Of a DNA stretch of 64,000 nt, positions 36,185 to 45,138 are shown piece by piece (the first letter of the stretch is position 1; each line of letters opens with the position of its first letter). Position numbers and translations under genes: made by a program. The stretch is taken from positions 4,099,001-4,163,000 of the forward strand of contig NZ_CP116339.1 of the NCBI RefSeq assembly GCF_028198165.1. Direction: 5' to 3'. The notes beneath the pieces were generated by a model that worked only from the letters and a program-made list of their open reading frames with translations, was not told where the DNA came from and searched no databases. The stretch is from Pseudoxanthomonas sp. JBR18 (GTDB lineage: Bacteria; Pseudomonadota; Gammaproteobacteria; Xanthomonadales; Xanthomonadaceae).

Positions 36185-37131
36185 GTCAGCCGCCCTTCGA
36201 TCTGCCGCTGCTGAACGCGGTTGAAGATCACGATGGGCACCATCAGCAACAGCAGCATGGCGATGGCCACCGCCGAGGCCAGTGGCCAGTCGCGGTTGGC
36301 GAAGAACTCGTTCCACAGCACCCGGCCGATCATCAACGTGTCCGGCCCGCCCATCAGTTCGGGAATCACGAACTCCCCCACCGCCGGGATCATCACCAGC
36401 ATGCAGCCGGCCACGATGCCGGCGCGCGAGAGCGGCAGGGTGATCCTGAGGAAGGCCCGCCACGGCCGCGCGCCCAGATCGTAGGCGGCTTCGAGCAGGC
36501 GCGTGTCGTGCTTGACCAGGTTGGTGTACAGCGGCAGCACCATGAAGGGCAGGTAGCAATAGACGATGCCGATGTAGGCGGCCATCGGGGTGTAGAGGAT
36601 CTGGCGTCCGTCGATCCAGCCCAGCGCCTGCAGCGCATCGATCACCCCGAGCTTCTCCAGCAACCGCCCCACCGGACCGCTGCTCTTGAGGATGCCGATC
36701 CAGGCATAGACCCGGATCAGGAACGAGGTCCACGACGGCAGCACCACCAGCATCATGGCGACATTGCGACTGGCCACCGGCAGGCGGGCGATGACATAGG
36801 CCATCGGATAGCCGATCAGCAGGGTCAGGAAGGTCGCGATGGCCGCGATCTTGAGCGAGCTCCAGTACGCGGCGATGTAGCCGTTCTGCAGCGCACCGAG
36901 CTGCAGGAAGTTGGACAGGTTGAGCTTGAGCGCGACCTCAGCCCCATCCACCTCCAGGATGGGCGTGTACGGCGGCATTGCGATGGCCAGCCGCGCGAAG
37001 GAAATCTTCAACACGATCAGGAACGGGATGGCAAAGAACACCAGCATCCACAGATACGGGATGCCGATGACGCCCCAGCGCGGCCCGGGCGTGAGCTTGC
37101 GCAACGCCTGGAAGACCGTGGCGGCGCTCAT
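36181..37131 (-). CDS. potH: Putrescine/spermidine ABC transporter permease
   Basis: 316 residues, six membrane segments. The PotH/PotB features are PYLWMLVFFAIPFLIVLKIS near the start, LPSWTSFLIRVYAWIGIL, the EAA loop DTRLLEAAYDLGARPWRAFL, and GGPDTLMIGRVLWNEFF near the end. It forms a heterodimer with PotI. The ATG overlaps the PotG stop by four bases. Confidence 0.94.
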   Translation of the reverse strand: MSAATVFQALRKLTPGPRWGVIGIPYLWMLVFFAIPFLIVLKISFARLAIAMPPYTPILEVDGAEVALKLNLSNFLQLGALQNGYIAAYWSSLKIAAIATFLTLLIGYPMAYVIARLPVASRNVAMMLVVLPSWTSFLIRVYAWIGILKSSGPVGRLLEKLGVIDALQALGWIDGRQILYTPMAAYIGIVYCYLPFMVLPLYTNLVKHDTRLLEAAYDLGARPWRAFLRITLPLSRAGIVAGCMLVMIPAVGEFVIPELMGGPDTLMIGRVLWNEFFANRDWPLASAVAIAMLLLLMVPIVIFNRVQQRQIEGRLT

Positions 37132-38270
37132 TGGGTCAACACCACGCCATCGTTCTCGCCCCACCACACCCAGACCGTGTCGCCCCAGGTCAGGCCTTCG
37201 CTGGCCCAGCGCTGCACATTGGCGAAGTGGGCCATGATGGTGAAGCCACTGGGCAGCTTGACGTGATAGACCGAATGGCTGCCGAAGTAGGCGATGTCCT
37301 CGATCACGCCCTGGGCCCTGTTGTGCGGCTGGTCCGGCGCCTGCTTGCCGATGCCCAGCTTCTCCGGGCGCACCGCGAAGGACACCGCCTGCCCTTCGAA
37401 ACCGGAGATGCCATGGCCGATGTAGATGACCGATTCCAGCGCCGGTGCGCGCAAGGTTACGTACTCCGGCTCGTCCTGCTCGATCGCCGCTTCGAGCATG
37501 TTCACCGAACCAATGAAGCTGGCCGCAAAACGGTTGGCCGGCTGCTCGTAGATCTCGTCGGGAGTGCCCACCTGGCGGATGCGCCCGGCGTCCATCAACG
37601 CGATGCGCGTGGCCATGGTCATGGCCTCTTCCTGGTCGTGGGTGACCATCACGCAGGTGACCCCGGTCTTTTCGATGATCGTGACCAGCTCCAGCTGCAT
37701 CTGGGTGCGCAGTTTCTTGTCCAGCGCGCCCATCGGCTCGTCCAGCAGCAGCAGCTTGGGGCCCTTGGCCAGCGAGCGCGCCAGCGCCACGCGCTGCTGC
37801 TGGCCACCCGACAGCTGGTGCGGCTTGCGCCTGGCCAGCGCGTTCAACTGCACCAGCGAGAGCATCTCTTCCACGCGCCGGGCGATCTGCGCCTTGGGCA
37901 GCCGGTCCTGCTTGAGTCCAAAGGCGATGTTCTGCTCCACGGTCATATGCGGGAACAGCGCGTAGGACTGGAACATCATGTTGATCGGACGCTCGTAGGG
38001 CGGCAGCGACCCCAACGCCTGACCATCGAGGAAGATGCGGCCGGAGGTCGGCGTCTCGAAGCCGCCCAGACAGCGCAGCAGCGTGGACTTGCCGCAGCCC
38101 GAGCCGCCCAGCAGCGCGAAGATCTCGCCCTTGCGGATGGATAGGTCGGTGTCGTCCACGGCCAAGAAGCCGTCGAACTCCTTGCGCACCTGCTCCAGCC
38201 GCAGATAGCCCTCCGTGCCGACGGTGGGCAGCGGGCTTGGCGCTGTCAGCGGAGTTTCCACTGCGCTCAT
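37128..38270 (-). CDS. potG: Putrescine ABC transporter ATP-binding protein
   Basis: 380 residues. Walker A GGSGCGKST, Q-loop MFQSYALFPHMTVEQN, signature LSGGQQQRVALARSLAKGPK and Walker B LLLLDEPMGALDKKL are all present, followed by the C-terminal TOBE regulatory domain (SFAVRPEKLGIG; FGSHSVYHVKLPSG). Length and sequence fit PotG, the ATPase of the putrescine-specific importer. Operon order here is potF-potG-potH-potI, as in E. coli. Confidence 0.95.
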   Translation of the reverse strand: MSAVETPLTAPSPLPTVGTEGYLRLEQVRKEFDGFLAVDDTDLSIRKGEIFALLGGSGCGKSTLLRCLGGFETPTSGRIFLDGQALGSLPPYERPINMMFQSYALFPHMTVEQNIAFGLKQDRLPKAQIARRVEEMLSLVQLNALARRKPHQLSGGQQQRVALARSLAKGPKLLLLDEPMGALDKKLRTQMQLELVTIIEKTGVTCVMVTHDQEEAMTMATRIALMDAGRIRQVGTPDEIYEQPANRFAASFIGSVNMLEAAIEQDEPEYVTLRAPALESVIYIGHGISGFEGQAVSFAVRPEKLGIGKQAPDQPHNRAQGVIEDIAYFGSHSVYHVKLPSGFTIMAHFANVQRWASEGLTWGDTVWVWWGENDGVVLTQ

Positions 38271-38404
38271 CCGGCATCCCCTCTCTTGAATGTGGCGGGG
38301 CCAGGCATGTCGGGCCCGGCGCCACCAGACAGGTTCCAGGATCGGGCGCGCGGATGGCCGCGCACCGGACCGCGACCGGCCCTGATGGGCCGGTCAGGCG
38401 TGCC

Positions 38405-39529
38405 TCACTTGCCGCTCTTCAGGTCAGTCCACAGCTTGGTGTACTGCTTGTCGACCTCCGGCGGGATGATGGCGAAAGTGAACAGCTTGGCCTCCACGTC
38501 CGCCGGCGGATAGATCGTCGGGTCGGAGGTGATGTCCTTGTCCATCAGCGCCTTGGCCTTGGGAACCGCGTTGGGATAGCTGATGAAGTTGGAGTTGTTG
38601 GCCATGACCTGCGGATCGAGCAGGTAATTGATGTAGACATAGGCGTTGTCGACGTTCTTGGCGTCCTTGGGGATGGCCAGCATGTCGAACCACAGCGGCG
38701 CGCCTTCCTTGGGGATCGAATAGGCGATGTCCACGCCGTTGCCGGCTTCCTGCGCACGGTCACGCGCCTGGATCACATCGCCCGACCAGCCCACCACCAG
38801 GCAGGTGTCGCCATTGGCCATCGCATCGATGTACGAGGACGAGTGGAACTGGGTGATGTAGGGCCGGATGGTCTTGAGCAGCGCGGCGGCCTTGGCGATC
38901 ACCGCCGGGTCGGTGCTGTTGGGATCCTCGCCCAGGTAGTTGAGCGCGATGGGGACGATCTCGGTGGGCGTATCCAGGAAGGTCACCCCGCAGTCCTTCA
39001 TCTTGGCGATATTCTCCGGCTTGAACACCAGGTCCCAGCTGCCGGCGATGTCGGTGCTGCCGAAGGCCGCCTTGAGCTTGTCCACGTTGTAGCCGATCCC
39101 GGTGGTCCCCCACATGTAGGGCACGGCGTACTGGTTGCCTGGGTCCTGCTTGGCGATACGCGCCATCATGGTCGGATCCAGGTTGGCCAGATGGGGGATC
39201 TTGGCCTTGTCCAGCGGCTGGAACACGCCGGCCTGGATCTGCCGCCCAAGGAAGTTGAGCGTGGGCACTACGACGTCATAGCCGCTGGAGCCCGCCAGCA
39301 GCTTGGCTTCCAGCACCTCGTTGCTGTCGAACACATCGTAGGTCACCGTGATGCCGGTGGCCTTCTCGAAGTTGGCGTTGGTGTCTTCTGCGATGTAGTC
39401 CGACCAGTTGTAGACGTTGACCGTCTTGGAAGCGCCGGCCTGTGCAGCCGTCGACTCCTTCCCCGCTTCCGGGCCACCGCAGGCGGTCAGGCCCGCGGCC
39501 AGCATCACACCCAGGATTCGCAGCTTCAT
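38405..39529 (-). CDS. potF: Periplasmic putrescine-binding lipoprotein
   Basis: 374 residues from the ATG at 39529 (GGAGAGAG upstream). Signal MKLRILGVMLAAGLTAC ends in a lipobox, unlike the soluble E. coli PotF. The mature protein has the family blocks VNVYNWSDYIAEDT, DVFDSNEVLEAKLLAGSSGY, YMWGTTGIGYNVDKL and NDxD-like FISYPNAVPKAKALMD. It captures putrescine in the periplasm, here membrane-tethered. It follows the aminotransferase gene by about 100 bp. Confidence 0.93.
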   Translation of the reverse strand: MKLRILGVMLAAGLTACGGPEAGKESTAAQAGASKTVNVYNWSDYIAEDTNANFEKATGITVTYDVFDSNEVLEAKLLAGSSGYDVVVPTLNFLGRQIQAGVFQPLDKAKIPHLANLDPTMMARIAKQDPGNQYAVPYMWGTTGIGYNVDKLKAAFGSTDIAGSWDLVFKPENIAKMKDCGVTFLDTPTEIVPIALNYLGEDPNSTDPAVIAKAAALLKTIRPYITQFHSSSYIDAMANGDTCLVVGWSGDVIQARDRAQEAGNGVDIAYSIPKEGAPLWFDMLAIPKDAKNVDNAYVYINYLLDPQVMANNSNFISYPNAVPKAKALMDKDITSDPTIYPPADVEAKLFTFAIIPPEVDKQYTKLWTDLKSGK

Positions 39530-39626
39530 CGTCTCTCTCCATGCAGTCCCCGCCGGGCGGGGCGTTCGACTGGAAGCACGGACCGCCGGTGGGCGGACCG
39601 CGCGTTTGATCCCTCCCCAGGGAGCA

Positions 39627-40991
39627 TCACCTACCGATCGCCGCAGCCGTCTCCTCCAGCGCGGCCCAGGCCTTGTCGAACAGTTCGTCCACCTGCGCAC
39701 GGGTCATGACCAGCGGCGGGGAGAGCAGCATCGAGTCGTAGGTGGCGCGGAGGATCAGGCCGTGACGCAGCGCACTGTCACGGCACAACGCCCCCACTCT
39801 ACCGCGCTCCTCGAACATTGTGCGCTGGCCCTTGTGCGGCACCAGCTCCAGCGCGCCCATCAGACCGACGATCCGCGCCTGGCCGACCAGGCGATGCTCG
39901 CCCAGTTCGGCCCAGCGCTGGGCCAGGTAGGGAGCGACCTGCTCGCGTGCGGTCTCCACGATCCGCTCGTCCTGCAGGATGCGGATGTTCTCCAGCGCCA
40001 CCGCCGCGCACACCGGGTGGCCGGAATAGGTGGCGCCATGCGCCAGCTCGCCGCCCTGGCCCTTCAGCACGCCGGCGACGCGGTCGTTGAACATCGCCGC
40101 GCCCAATGGGATGTAGCCGGAGGTGATGCCCTTGGCGATGGTCATGATGTCCGGCATGAAGCCGAAGGTCTGCGACCCGAACCACTCGCCGGTGCGGCCA
40201 AAGCCGCAGATCACCTCGTCGGCGACCAGCAGCACGTCGTACTTGCGACAGATGCGCTCGATCTCCGGCCAGTAGGTGCGTGGCGGGATGTACACGCCGA
40301 TCGCGCCCATGACCGGCTCACCGATGAAGGCCGCCACGCGCTCTGGGCCAAGCGCCAGGATCCTGTCCTCCAGCCGACGCGCGGCGACCAGTCCATATTC
40401 GTCCTCGGACAGCTCGCCGCCGTCATGGAACCAGAACGGCGGATCGATATGGTGGATGTCCGGGATCGGCAGCCCGCCCTGCCCGTGCATGCCCTTCATC
40501 CCACCCAGGCTGGCCCCGGCCACGGTGGTGCCGTGGTAGCCGTTGTGGCGGCCGATGAAGATGTTTTTCTGCGGCTGGTCCTGCACCGCCCAGAAGTGGC
40601 GCACCAGGCGCAGGATGGTGTCGTTGGCCTCCGAGCCGGAATTGACGAAGAAGGCGTGGTTGAGATCCCCCGGGGTCAGCTCGGCCAGCTTGGCCGCCAG
40701 GCGGATGGTGGGCTCGGTGGTGCACTGGAAGAAACTGTTGTAGTAGGCCAGCTGCTCCATCTGCCGCGCGGCCGCCTGGCCCAGTTCGGCCCGGCCGTAG
40801 CCGATGTTGACGCACCACAGCCCGGCGAAGGCATCGAGCAGCTTGTGGCCCTGGGCGTCCCAGACATAGCAACCCTCGCCGCGAGTCAGGATGCGCGTGC
40901 CCTTGGCCGCCAGGGCGGCGTTGTCATTGAATGGATGCAGATGGTGGGCGGCATCGAGGTCCTGCAGGAGTCGGGCTTGCTGGGTATCCAT
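39627..40991 (-). CDS. spuC: Putrescine--pyruvate aminotransferase (SpuC-like), class III
   Basis: 454 residues from the ATG at 40991. Class III PLP motifs: FFVNSGSEANDTILRLVRHF, IGRHNGYHGTTVAGASLGG, LLVADEVICGFGRTG and the Schiff-base Lys in TIAKGITSGYIPLGA. The close fit to SpuC-type enzymes and the pot genes just downstream point to putrescine or gamma-glutamylputrescine as amine donor, giving 4-aminobutanal. This offers a transaminase route beside the PuuB oxidase route coded 4 kb away. Confidence 0.9.
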   Translation of the reverse strand: MDTQQARLLQDLDAAHHLHPFNDNAALAAKGTRILTRGEGCYVWDAQGHKLLDAFAGLWCVNIGYGRAELGQAAARQMEQLAYYNSFFQCTTEPTIRLAAKLAELTPGDLNHAFFVNSGSEANDTILRLVRHFWAVQDQPQKNIFIGRHNGYHGTTVAGASLGGMKGMHGQGGLPIPDIHHIDPPFWFHDGGELSEDEYGLVAARRLEDRILALGPERVAAFIGEPVMGAIGVYIPPRTYWPEIERICRKYDVLLVADEVICGFGRTGEWFGSQTFGFMPDIMTIAKGITSGYIPLGAAMFNDRVAGVLKGQGGELAHGATYSGHPVCAAVALENIRILQDERIVETAREQVAPYLAQRWAELGEHRLVGQARIVGLMGALELVPHKGQRTMFEERGRVGALCRDSALRHGLILRATYDSMLLSPPLVMTRAQVDELFDKAWAALEETAAAIGR

Positions 40992-41031
40992 CACTTTTTT
41001 CCAACGCTTTGAAGGCAAGGGCAAGAGCTTT

Positions 41032-41230
41032 CGCGCTTACAGCGCGAGCTACTTTTGTCATGGCAAAAGTAGCCAAAACCGTGGGCACCGACGCAATCCG
41101 ATGCTGCGCATCGGTCCCCTGTGCTTCTCGCAGCCCCGGGCACGGCGCCCAAACTCGCTTCGCTCAGACAAGGGCGCCTCTTCGGCCCGGGTCTGCTGCG
41201 ATGCTCGGCTTGCTTTAAGGTGCTCAGAAT
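41032..41230. repeat. Repeat-like non-coding element with strong hairpins
   Basis: In the gap between the aminotransferase and glutamine-synthetase-like genes, CGCGCT-TAC-AGCGCG (41032-41046) and GCTACTTTTG-TCATGG-CAAAAGTAGC (41048-41073) form perfect stems. The latter is followed by a GC-rich stretch that reads like the dispersed non-coding repeats of Xanthomonadaceae (CGCAATCCGATGCTGCGCAT; CTTCGCTCAGACAAG). No gene is visible in it. I cannot confirm other genomic copies from this window. Confidence 0.5.
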
Positions 41231-41267
41231 CAAACGCCGACAGCAACAACAGGCCTCACCGCGCGGA

Positions 41268-42653
41268 TCACACGTTCAACAACAAGAACTCGCGCTCCCA
41301 CGAGCTGATCACCCGGAAGAACGTCTCGTATTCCTTGCGCTTGACCGAGATGTAGGCGCGCACGAAGCGCGGCCCGAGCAGGTCGTGCAAGGCGGTGGCG
41401 CCCTCCAGTTCGTCCAGCGCCTCGCCCAGCGAGCGCGGTAGCTCGAAGCCCACGTCCTGCGCGCTGGTGGACAGCGGCTTGGTCGGCTTCAGCTCGCCCT
41501 GGATGCCCAGCAGCCCACAGGCCAGGGTGGCGGCCATGGCCAGGTAGGGATTGGCATCGGAACCGGCGAAACGGCTTTCCACGCGCGTGTTCTCCAGCGT
41601 GTCCTTGGGCACGCGCAGGCCGCAGGTCCGGTTGTCGTAGCCCCACTGCACGTTGATCGGGGCCACCTGGCCGATCGCCAGGCGCCGATAGGAATTCACG
41701 TTGGGCGCAAAGAAGGCCATCGTCAGCGGCGCGTACTTCTGCAGCCCGCCGATGTAGTGATGGAAGGTCTTGCTCTCCTTGCCCAGCGCCTTGCCGGCGA
41801 ACACGTTCCTCCCGCGCTTGAGGTCCAGCACGCTCTGGTGGAGATGCATGGCGCTGCCGGGCTCGTTCTCCATCGGCTTGGCCAGGAAGGTGGCGTAGAT
41901 GCCGTGGCGCATCGCCGCCTCGCGCATGGTGCGCTTGAACAGGAACACCTGGTCGGCGCGGCTCAGGGCGTCGGCATGGGTGAAGTTCACCTCCAACTGC
42001 GCGGCGCCGGATTCGTGGATCAGCGTATCCACGTCCAGCTCCATGGCATCGCAGTAGTCGTACATCAGGTCCAGGATCGGGTCGAATTCGTTGACCGCGT
42101 CGATCGAGTAGGACTGGCGCGCAGTCTCCGGCCGGCCCGAGCGCCCGGCCGGGGGCAGCAGCGGGAAGTCCGGATCGGTGTTTTTCTGCACCAGGAAGAA
42201 CTCCAGCTCCGGCGCCACCACCGGCTGCAGGCCAGCATCCTCGTAGGCCTTGAGCACGCGCCGCAGGACGTTGCGCGGGGCCAGTTCGTGCGGCTCCCCG
42301 TCCTTGGTCCAGCAGTCGTGGATCACCTGCGCGGTCGGGTCGGCGGCCCACGGCACCATGCGCACGGTGCCCGGGTCCGGGCGCAGGAACATGTCCGAAT
42401 CCGACGGACTGGTCAGCTCGTAGTAATCGTCCGGATAGTCGCCGGTGACGGTGGTGGCGAAGATGCCTTCGGGCAGGCGCGTGCCGTAGTCGTGGCTGAA
42501 CTTGTCGGCCGGGATGATCTTGCCGCGCGCGATGCCGGTGATGTCCGGGACCAGGCATTCGACCTCGGTGATGCGGCGCTCCTTGAGCCAGCGCCGCAGC
42601 GAATTGTCGGCCGGTTCGGCGGGCGGTTCACGCGGGGGCTGGCGGCGGCTCAT
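41268..42653 (-). CDS. puuA: Glutamine-synthetase-like enzyme, probable gamma-glutamylputrescine synthetase
   Basis: 461 residues from the ATG at 42653. GS-fold markers: VPDITGIARGKIIP near the N-terminus, PELEFFLVQ (metal Glu), SGAAQLEVNFTHADALSRAD, GSAMHLHQSVLDL, and FFAPNVNSYRRL with NRTCGLRVP. The lack of the adenylylation-loop region of GlnA and the company of puuD place it in the PuuA/SpuI group, which joins glutamate to putrescine using ATP. Its ATG overlaps the puuD stop by four bases. Confidence 0.9.
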   Translation of the reverse strand: MSRRQPPREPPAEPADNSLRRWLKERRITEVECLVPDITGIARGKIIPADKFSHDYGTRLPEGIFATTVTGDYPDDYYELTSPSDSDMFLRPDPGTVRMVPWAADPTAQVIHDCWTKDGEPHELAPRNVLRRVLKAYEDAGLQPVVAPELEFFLVQKNTDPDFPLLPPAGRSGRPETARQSYSIDAVNEFDPILDLMYDYCDAMELDVDTLIHESGAAQLEVNFTHADALSRADQVFLFKRTMREAAMRHGIYATFLAKPMENEPGSAMHLHQSVLDLKRGRNVFAGKALGKESKTFHHYIGGLQKYAPLTMAFFAPNVNSYRRLAIGQVAPINVQWGYDNRTCGLRVPKDTLENTRVESRFAGSDANPYLAMAATLACGLLGIQGELKPTKPLSTSAQDVGFELPRSLGEALDELEGATALHDLLGPRFVRAYISVKRKEYETFFRVISSWEREFLLLNV

Positions 42654-43414
42654 GCGAAAGCGGGCTCCTGGCGACGTCTGGCGCGGGCGCGGCAGGCATC
42701 GCCGAACGCCCGGAAGATGCCCATGTAGAACGGGTGCTCGGTGAGCTTCCATTCCGGATGCCACTGCACACCAAGCAGGAAGGTCTCGCCATCGAAGCGA
42801 AAGGCTTCGACCAGCCCGTCCGGTGCGGTGGCTTCCACCAGCAGGCCGTCGGCGAGTCGGCGCACGCCCTGCCCGTGGAGCGAATTGACCTGTTGGCTGC
42901 TGCCGCCAAATCCGGCCAGCAGCCCACCAGGGACCAGCGCGACCGGATGCGCCGGGGCGTACTGCACGTCCAGGGTCGCGGCCTTGTCCTCGCGGTGATC
43001 GGTCAATCCAGGGACCTCGTGCACGCGCTGGTGGAGGGTGCCGCCCAGGGCCACGTTCACTTCCTGGAAGCCGCGGCAGATGGCCAGAACCGGGACGCCG
43101 GCATCCAGCGCCGCGCGCACCAGCGGCAAGGTGGTCGCATCGCGCGCGGGGTCGTGCGGGTTGCCTTCCCAGCTGGGCTCATCGGAGTAGTGGTGCGGCT
43201 CGATGTTGCTGACCGCACCGGTCAGCAACAGGCCATCGACCGTGTCGAGCAGCGCATCGAAGGCCAACGGCGGGCTCAGCGCCGGCCACAGCAGCGGAAC
43301 GCCGCCGGCGCCGTCCACCACGGCGCGGACATACTTCTCACCCACGGCCAGGAACGGATGCAGGCCGATCTGCTTGCGGTCGGTGGGGATTCCGATCAGC
43401 GGCGACTGGGTCAT
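42650..43414 (-). CDS. puuD: Gamma-glutamyl-gamma-aminobutyrate hydrolase
   Basis: 254 residues from the ATG at 43414. It is a class I glutamine amidotransferase-like hydrolase with nucleophile Cys113 in AICRGFQEVN and the partner His219/Glu221 in GVQWHPEW. GIPTDRKQIGLHPFLAVGEKY is typical of PuuD. It frees GABA from gamma-glutamyl-GABA. The ATG lacks a clear Shine-Dalgarno. It is first in the minus-strand catabolic run and divergent from the second GS-like gene. Confidence 0.92.
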   Translation of the reverse strand: MTQSPLIGIPTDRKQIGLHPFLAVGEKYVRAVVDGAGGVPLLWPALSPPLAFDALLDTVDGLLLTGAVSNIEPHHYSDEPSWEGNPHDPARDATTLPLVRAALDAGVPVLAICRGFQEVNVALGGTLHQRVHEVPGLTDHREDKAATLDVQYAPAHPVALVPGGLLAGFGGSSQQVNSLHGQGVRRLADGLLVEATAPDGLVEAFRFDGETFLLGVQWHPEWKLTEHPFYMGIFRAFGDACRARARRRQEPAFA

Positions 43415-43607
43415 GGGGGACGCGGCTCGCGTGCGGCTCCGGGCCAAAGTAGCCGCGGCGCCTGATTTTTACAACGCGGTCCTCCACCTAAGCCCAGGCA
43501 GCACTGAAAGCCGACGGACACTAAGCGGCGCGTGCATGGCCTTTGTTGATTTTTCTTGACAGCCACCCGCACTGCTAAGCTCCTGCGTGATCGCCAGCGA
43601 GGCCTCC

Positions 43608-44993
43608 ATGACCCTTCCTCCCGCCGCCTCCGACGAGGCCCTGCGTGACCAAGACCGCGCCACCCGCGCCGCGCTCCCGGACCTGGAAGCCATCGACCTG
43701 CTGCTGCCTGACATGAACGGCCTGCTGCGCGGCAAGCGCGTCACCGCCGATGCGCTGGACAAGGTGTATCGGGACGGGGTGTGCCTGCCGATGTCGCTGA
43801 TCGCCACCGACATCACCGGCAATACCGTCGAGGAGACCGGGCTGGGCTACGACATCGGCGACGAGGACCGGATCTGCCGGCCGGTGCCGGGCTCGCTGCG
43901 GCCGGTGCCGTGGTCGCCACGGCCGATGGCGCAGCTGCTGCTGTCGATGGAGGACGGGCAAGGCGGCGTGTTCGAGGCCAATCCGCGCGAAGTGCTGCGT
44001 CGGGTGGTCGAACGCTTCGCCGCGCGCGGCCTGACGCCGGTGGTCGCCATCGAGCTGGAGTTCTACCTGTTCGACCGCCTGCCCGATGCGCAGGGACGCC
44101 CGCAGCCGGCCATCAACCCGCAGACCGGCACGCGCAACGCGACCACGCAGGTCTATTCCATGGAAGACCTGGACGACCATCGTGGCTTCATCGACGCGGT
44201 CACCGCGGCCTGCGCCATCCAGGACATTCCCGCCGACACGGCCGTGGCCGAATACGCCCCGGGGCAGTTCGAAATCAACCTCAAGCATCGCGCCGACGCG
44301 CTACGCGCCTGCGACGAGGCGCTGTTGCTCAAGCGCACCATCAAGGCGGTCGCCCAGCGGCAGGAGCTGCAGGCCAGTTTCATGGCCAAGCCGCTGGTCG
44401 AGCAGGCCGGTAGTGGCCTGCACGTCCATGTCAGCCTGCTGGATCGCCAGGGCCGCAATGTCTTCGCCGGCCCCCAGGACGCACCGGCCGAGGCGCTCAA
44501 GCACGCCATCGGCGGCTTGCAGCGCAGCGCGGCCGAGACCCTGCTGTTGTTCGCCCCGCATGCCAACAGCTACCGACGCTATGTCCTCAATGCGTTCGTC
44601 CCCCTGGCCGACACCTGGGGCTTCAACAACCGCACCGTGGCCATGCGCATCCCACACAGCGATGCGGCCAATACGCGGATCGAACACCGCGTCGCCGGTG
44701 CCGATGCCAACGTCTACCTGGCCTGCGCGGCCGTGCTGGCCGGCATGCTGCACGGCCTGGAGCACCAATTCGATCCCGGACCTCCCATCGTCGGCAATGC
44801 CTACGACCAGACCGACAACCGCAGCCCTTCCTGGCGCCAGTCGATCGACGACTTCCTGGCCAGCGACCTGGTGGCCACGCAGTTCGGCACGCGCTTCCGC
44901 CACATCTATGGACAGCAGAAGCGCAAGGAGCTGCGCAGCTTCGAGACCCAGGTGACCGACCTGGACTACGCCTGGTACCTGCGTGCGGTCTGA
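43608..44993 (+). CDS. Second glutamine-synthetase-like enzyme (PuuA/SpuI paralogue)
   Basis: 461 residues from the ATG at 43608 (GCGAGG just upstream; a GTG 21 bp earlier is possible). Blocks parallel those of the first copy: LLPDMNGLLRGKRVTA, AIELEFYLFD, APGQFEINLKHRADALRACD, GSGLHVHVSLLD, FAPHANSYRRYVLN and NRTVAMRIPHSD. The two proteins are clearly related but far from identical, so this is not a recent duplication. It is followed, after a REP pair, by the puuB-like oxidase. It may act on a different amine. Confidence 0.88.
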   Translation: MTLPPAASDEALRDQDRATRAALPDLEAIDLLLPDMNGLLRGKRVTADALDKVYRDGVCLPMSLIATDITGNTVEETGLGYDIGDEDRICRPVPGSLRPVPWSPRPMAQLLLSMEDGQGGVFEANPREVLRRVVERFAARGLTPVVAIELEFYLFDRLPDAQGRPQPAINPQTGTRNATTQVYSMEDLDDHRGFIDAVTAACAIQDIPADTAVAEYAPGQFEINLKHRADALRACDEALLLKRTIKAVAQRQELQASFMAKPLVEQAGSGLHVHVSLLDRQGRNVFAGPQDAPAEALKHAIGGLQRSAAETLLLFAPHANSYRRYVLNAFVPLADTWGFNNRTVAMRIPHSDAANTRIEHRVAGADANVYLACAAVLAGMLHGLEHQFDPGPPIVGNAYDQTDNRSPSWRQSIDDFLASDLVATQFGTRFRHIYGQQKRKELRSFETQVTDLDYAWYLRAV

Positions 44994-45029
44994 GCCTGCC
45001 TGGCCGCGCGCCCGCCGCCGCACGCACCT

Positions 45030-45096
45030 GTAGAGCGGAGCTTGCGCCGCTGGGCCTGCCCCGGGAAAACCCCGTGCCGAGCAAGCTCGGCCCTAC
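45030..45096. repeat. REP pair (REPIN), GTAGAGC type
   Basis: GTAGAGCGGAGCTTGCGCCG (from 45030) and the inverse CCGAGCAAGCTCGGCCCTAC (ending 45096) face each other in the gap between the second GS-like and the oxidase genes. GTAG at the outer end of each arm matches the SMAG-type palindromes of Stenotrophomonas. Confidence 0.85.
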
Positions 45097-45138
45097 AACG
45101 ACCACGACAATCGGAAAGGTCCACGCGCAGGAGCCTGC

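Noticed and set aside
43534..43585. Sigma-54 or strong sigma-70 promoter before the second GS-like gene
   Set aside because: A TGGC...TTGAT stretch has wrong spacing for sigma-54. TTGACA (43556) and TAAGCT (43576) are separated by 14 bp, too short for a good sigma-70 promoter.
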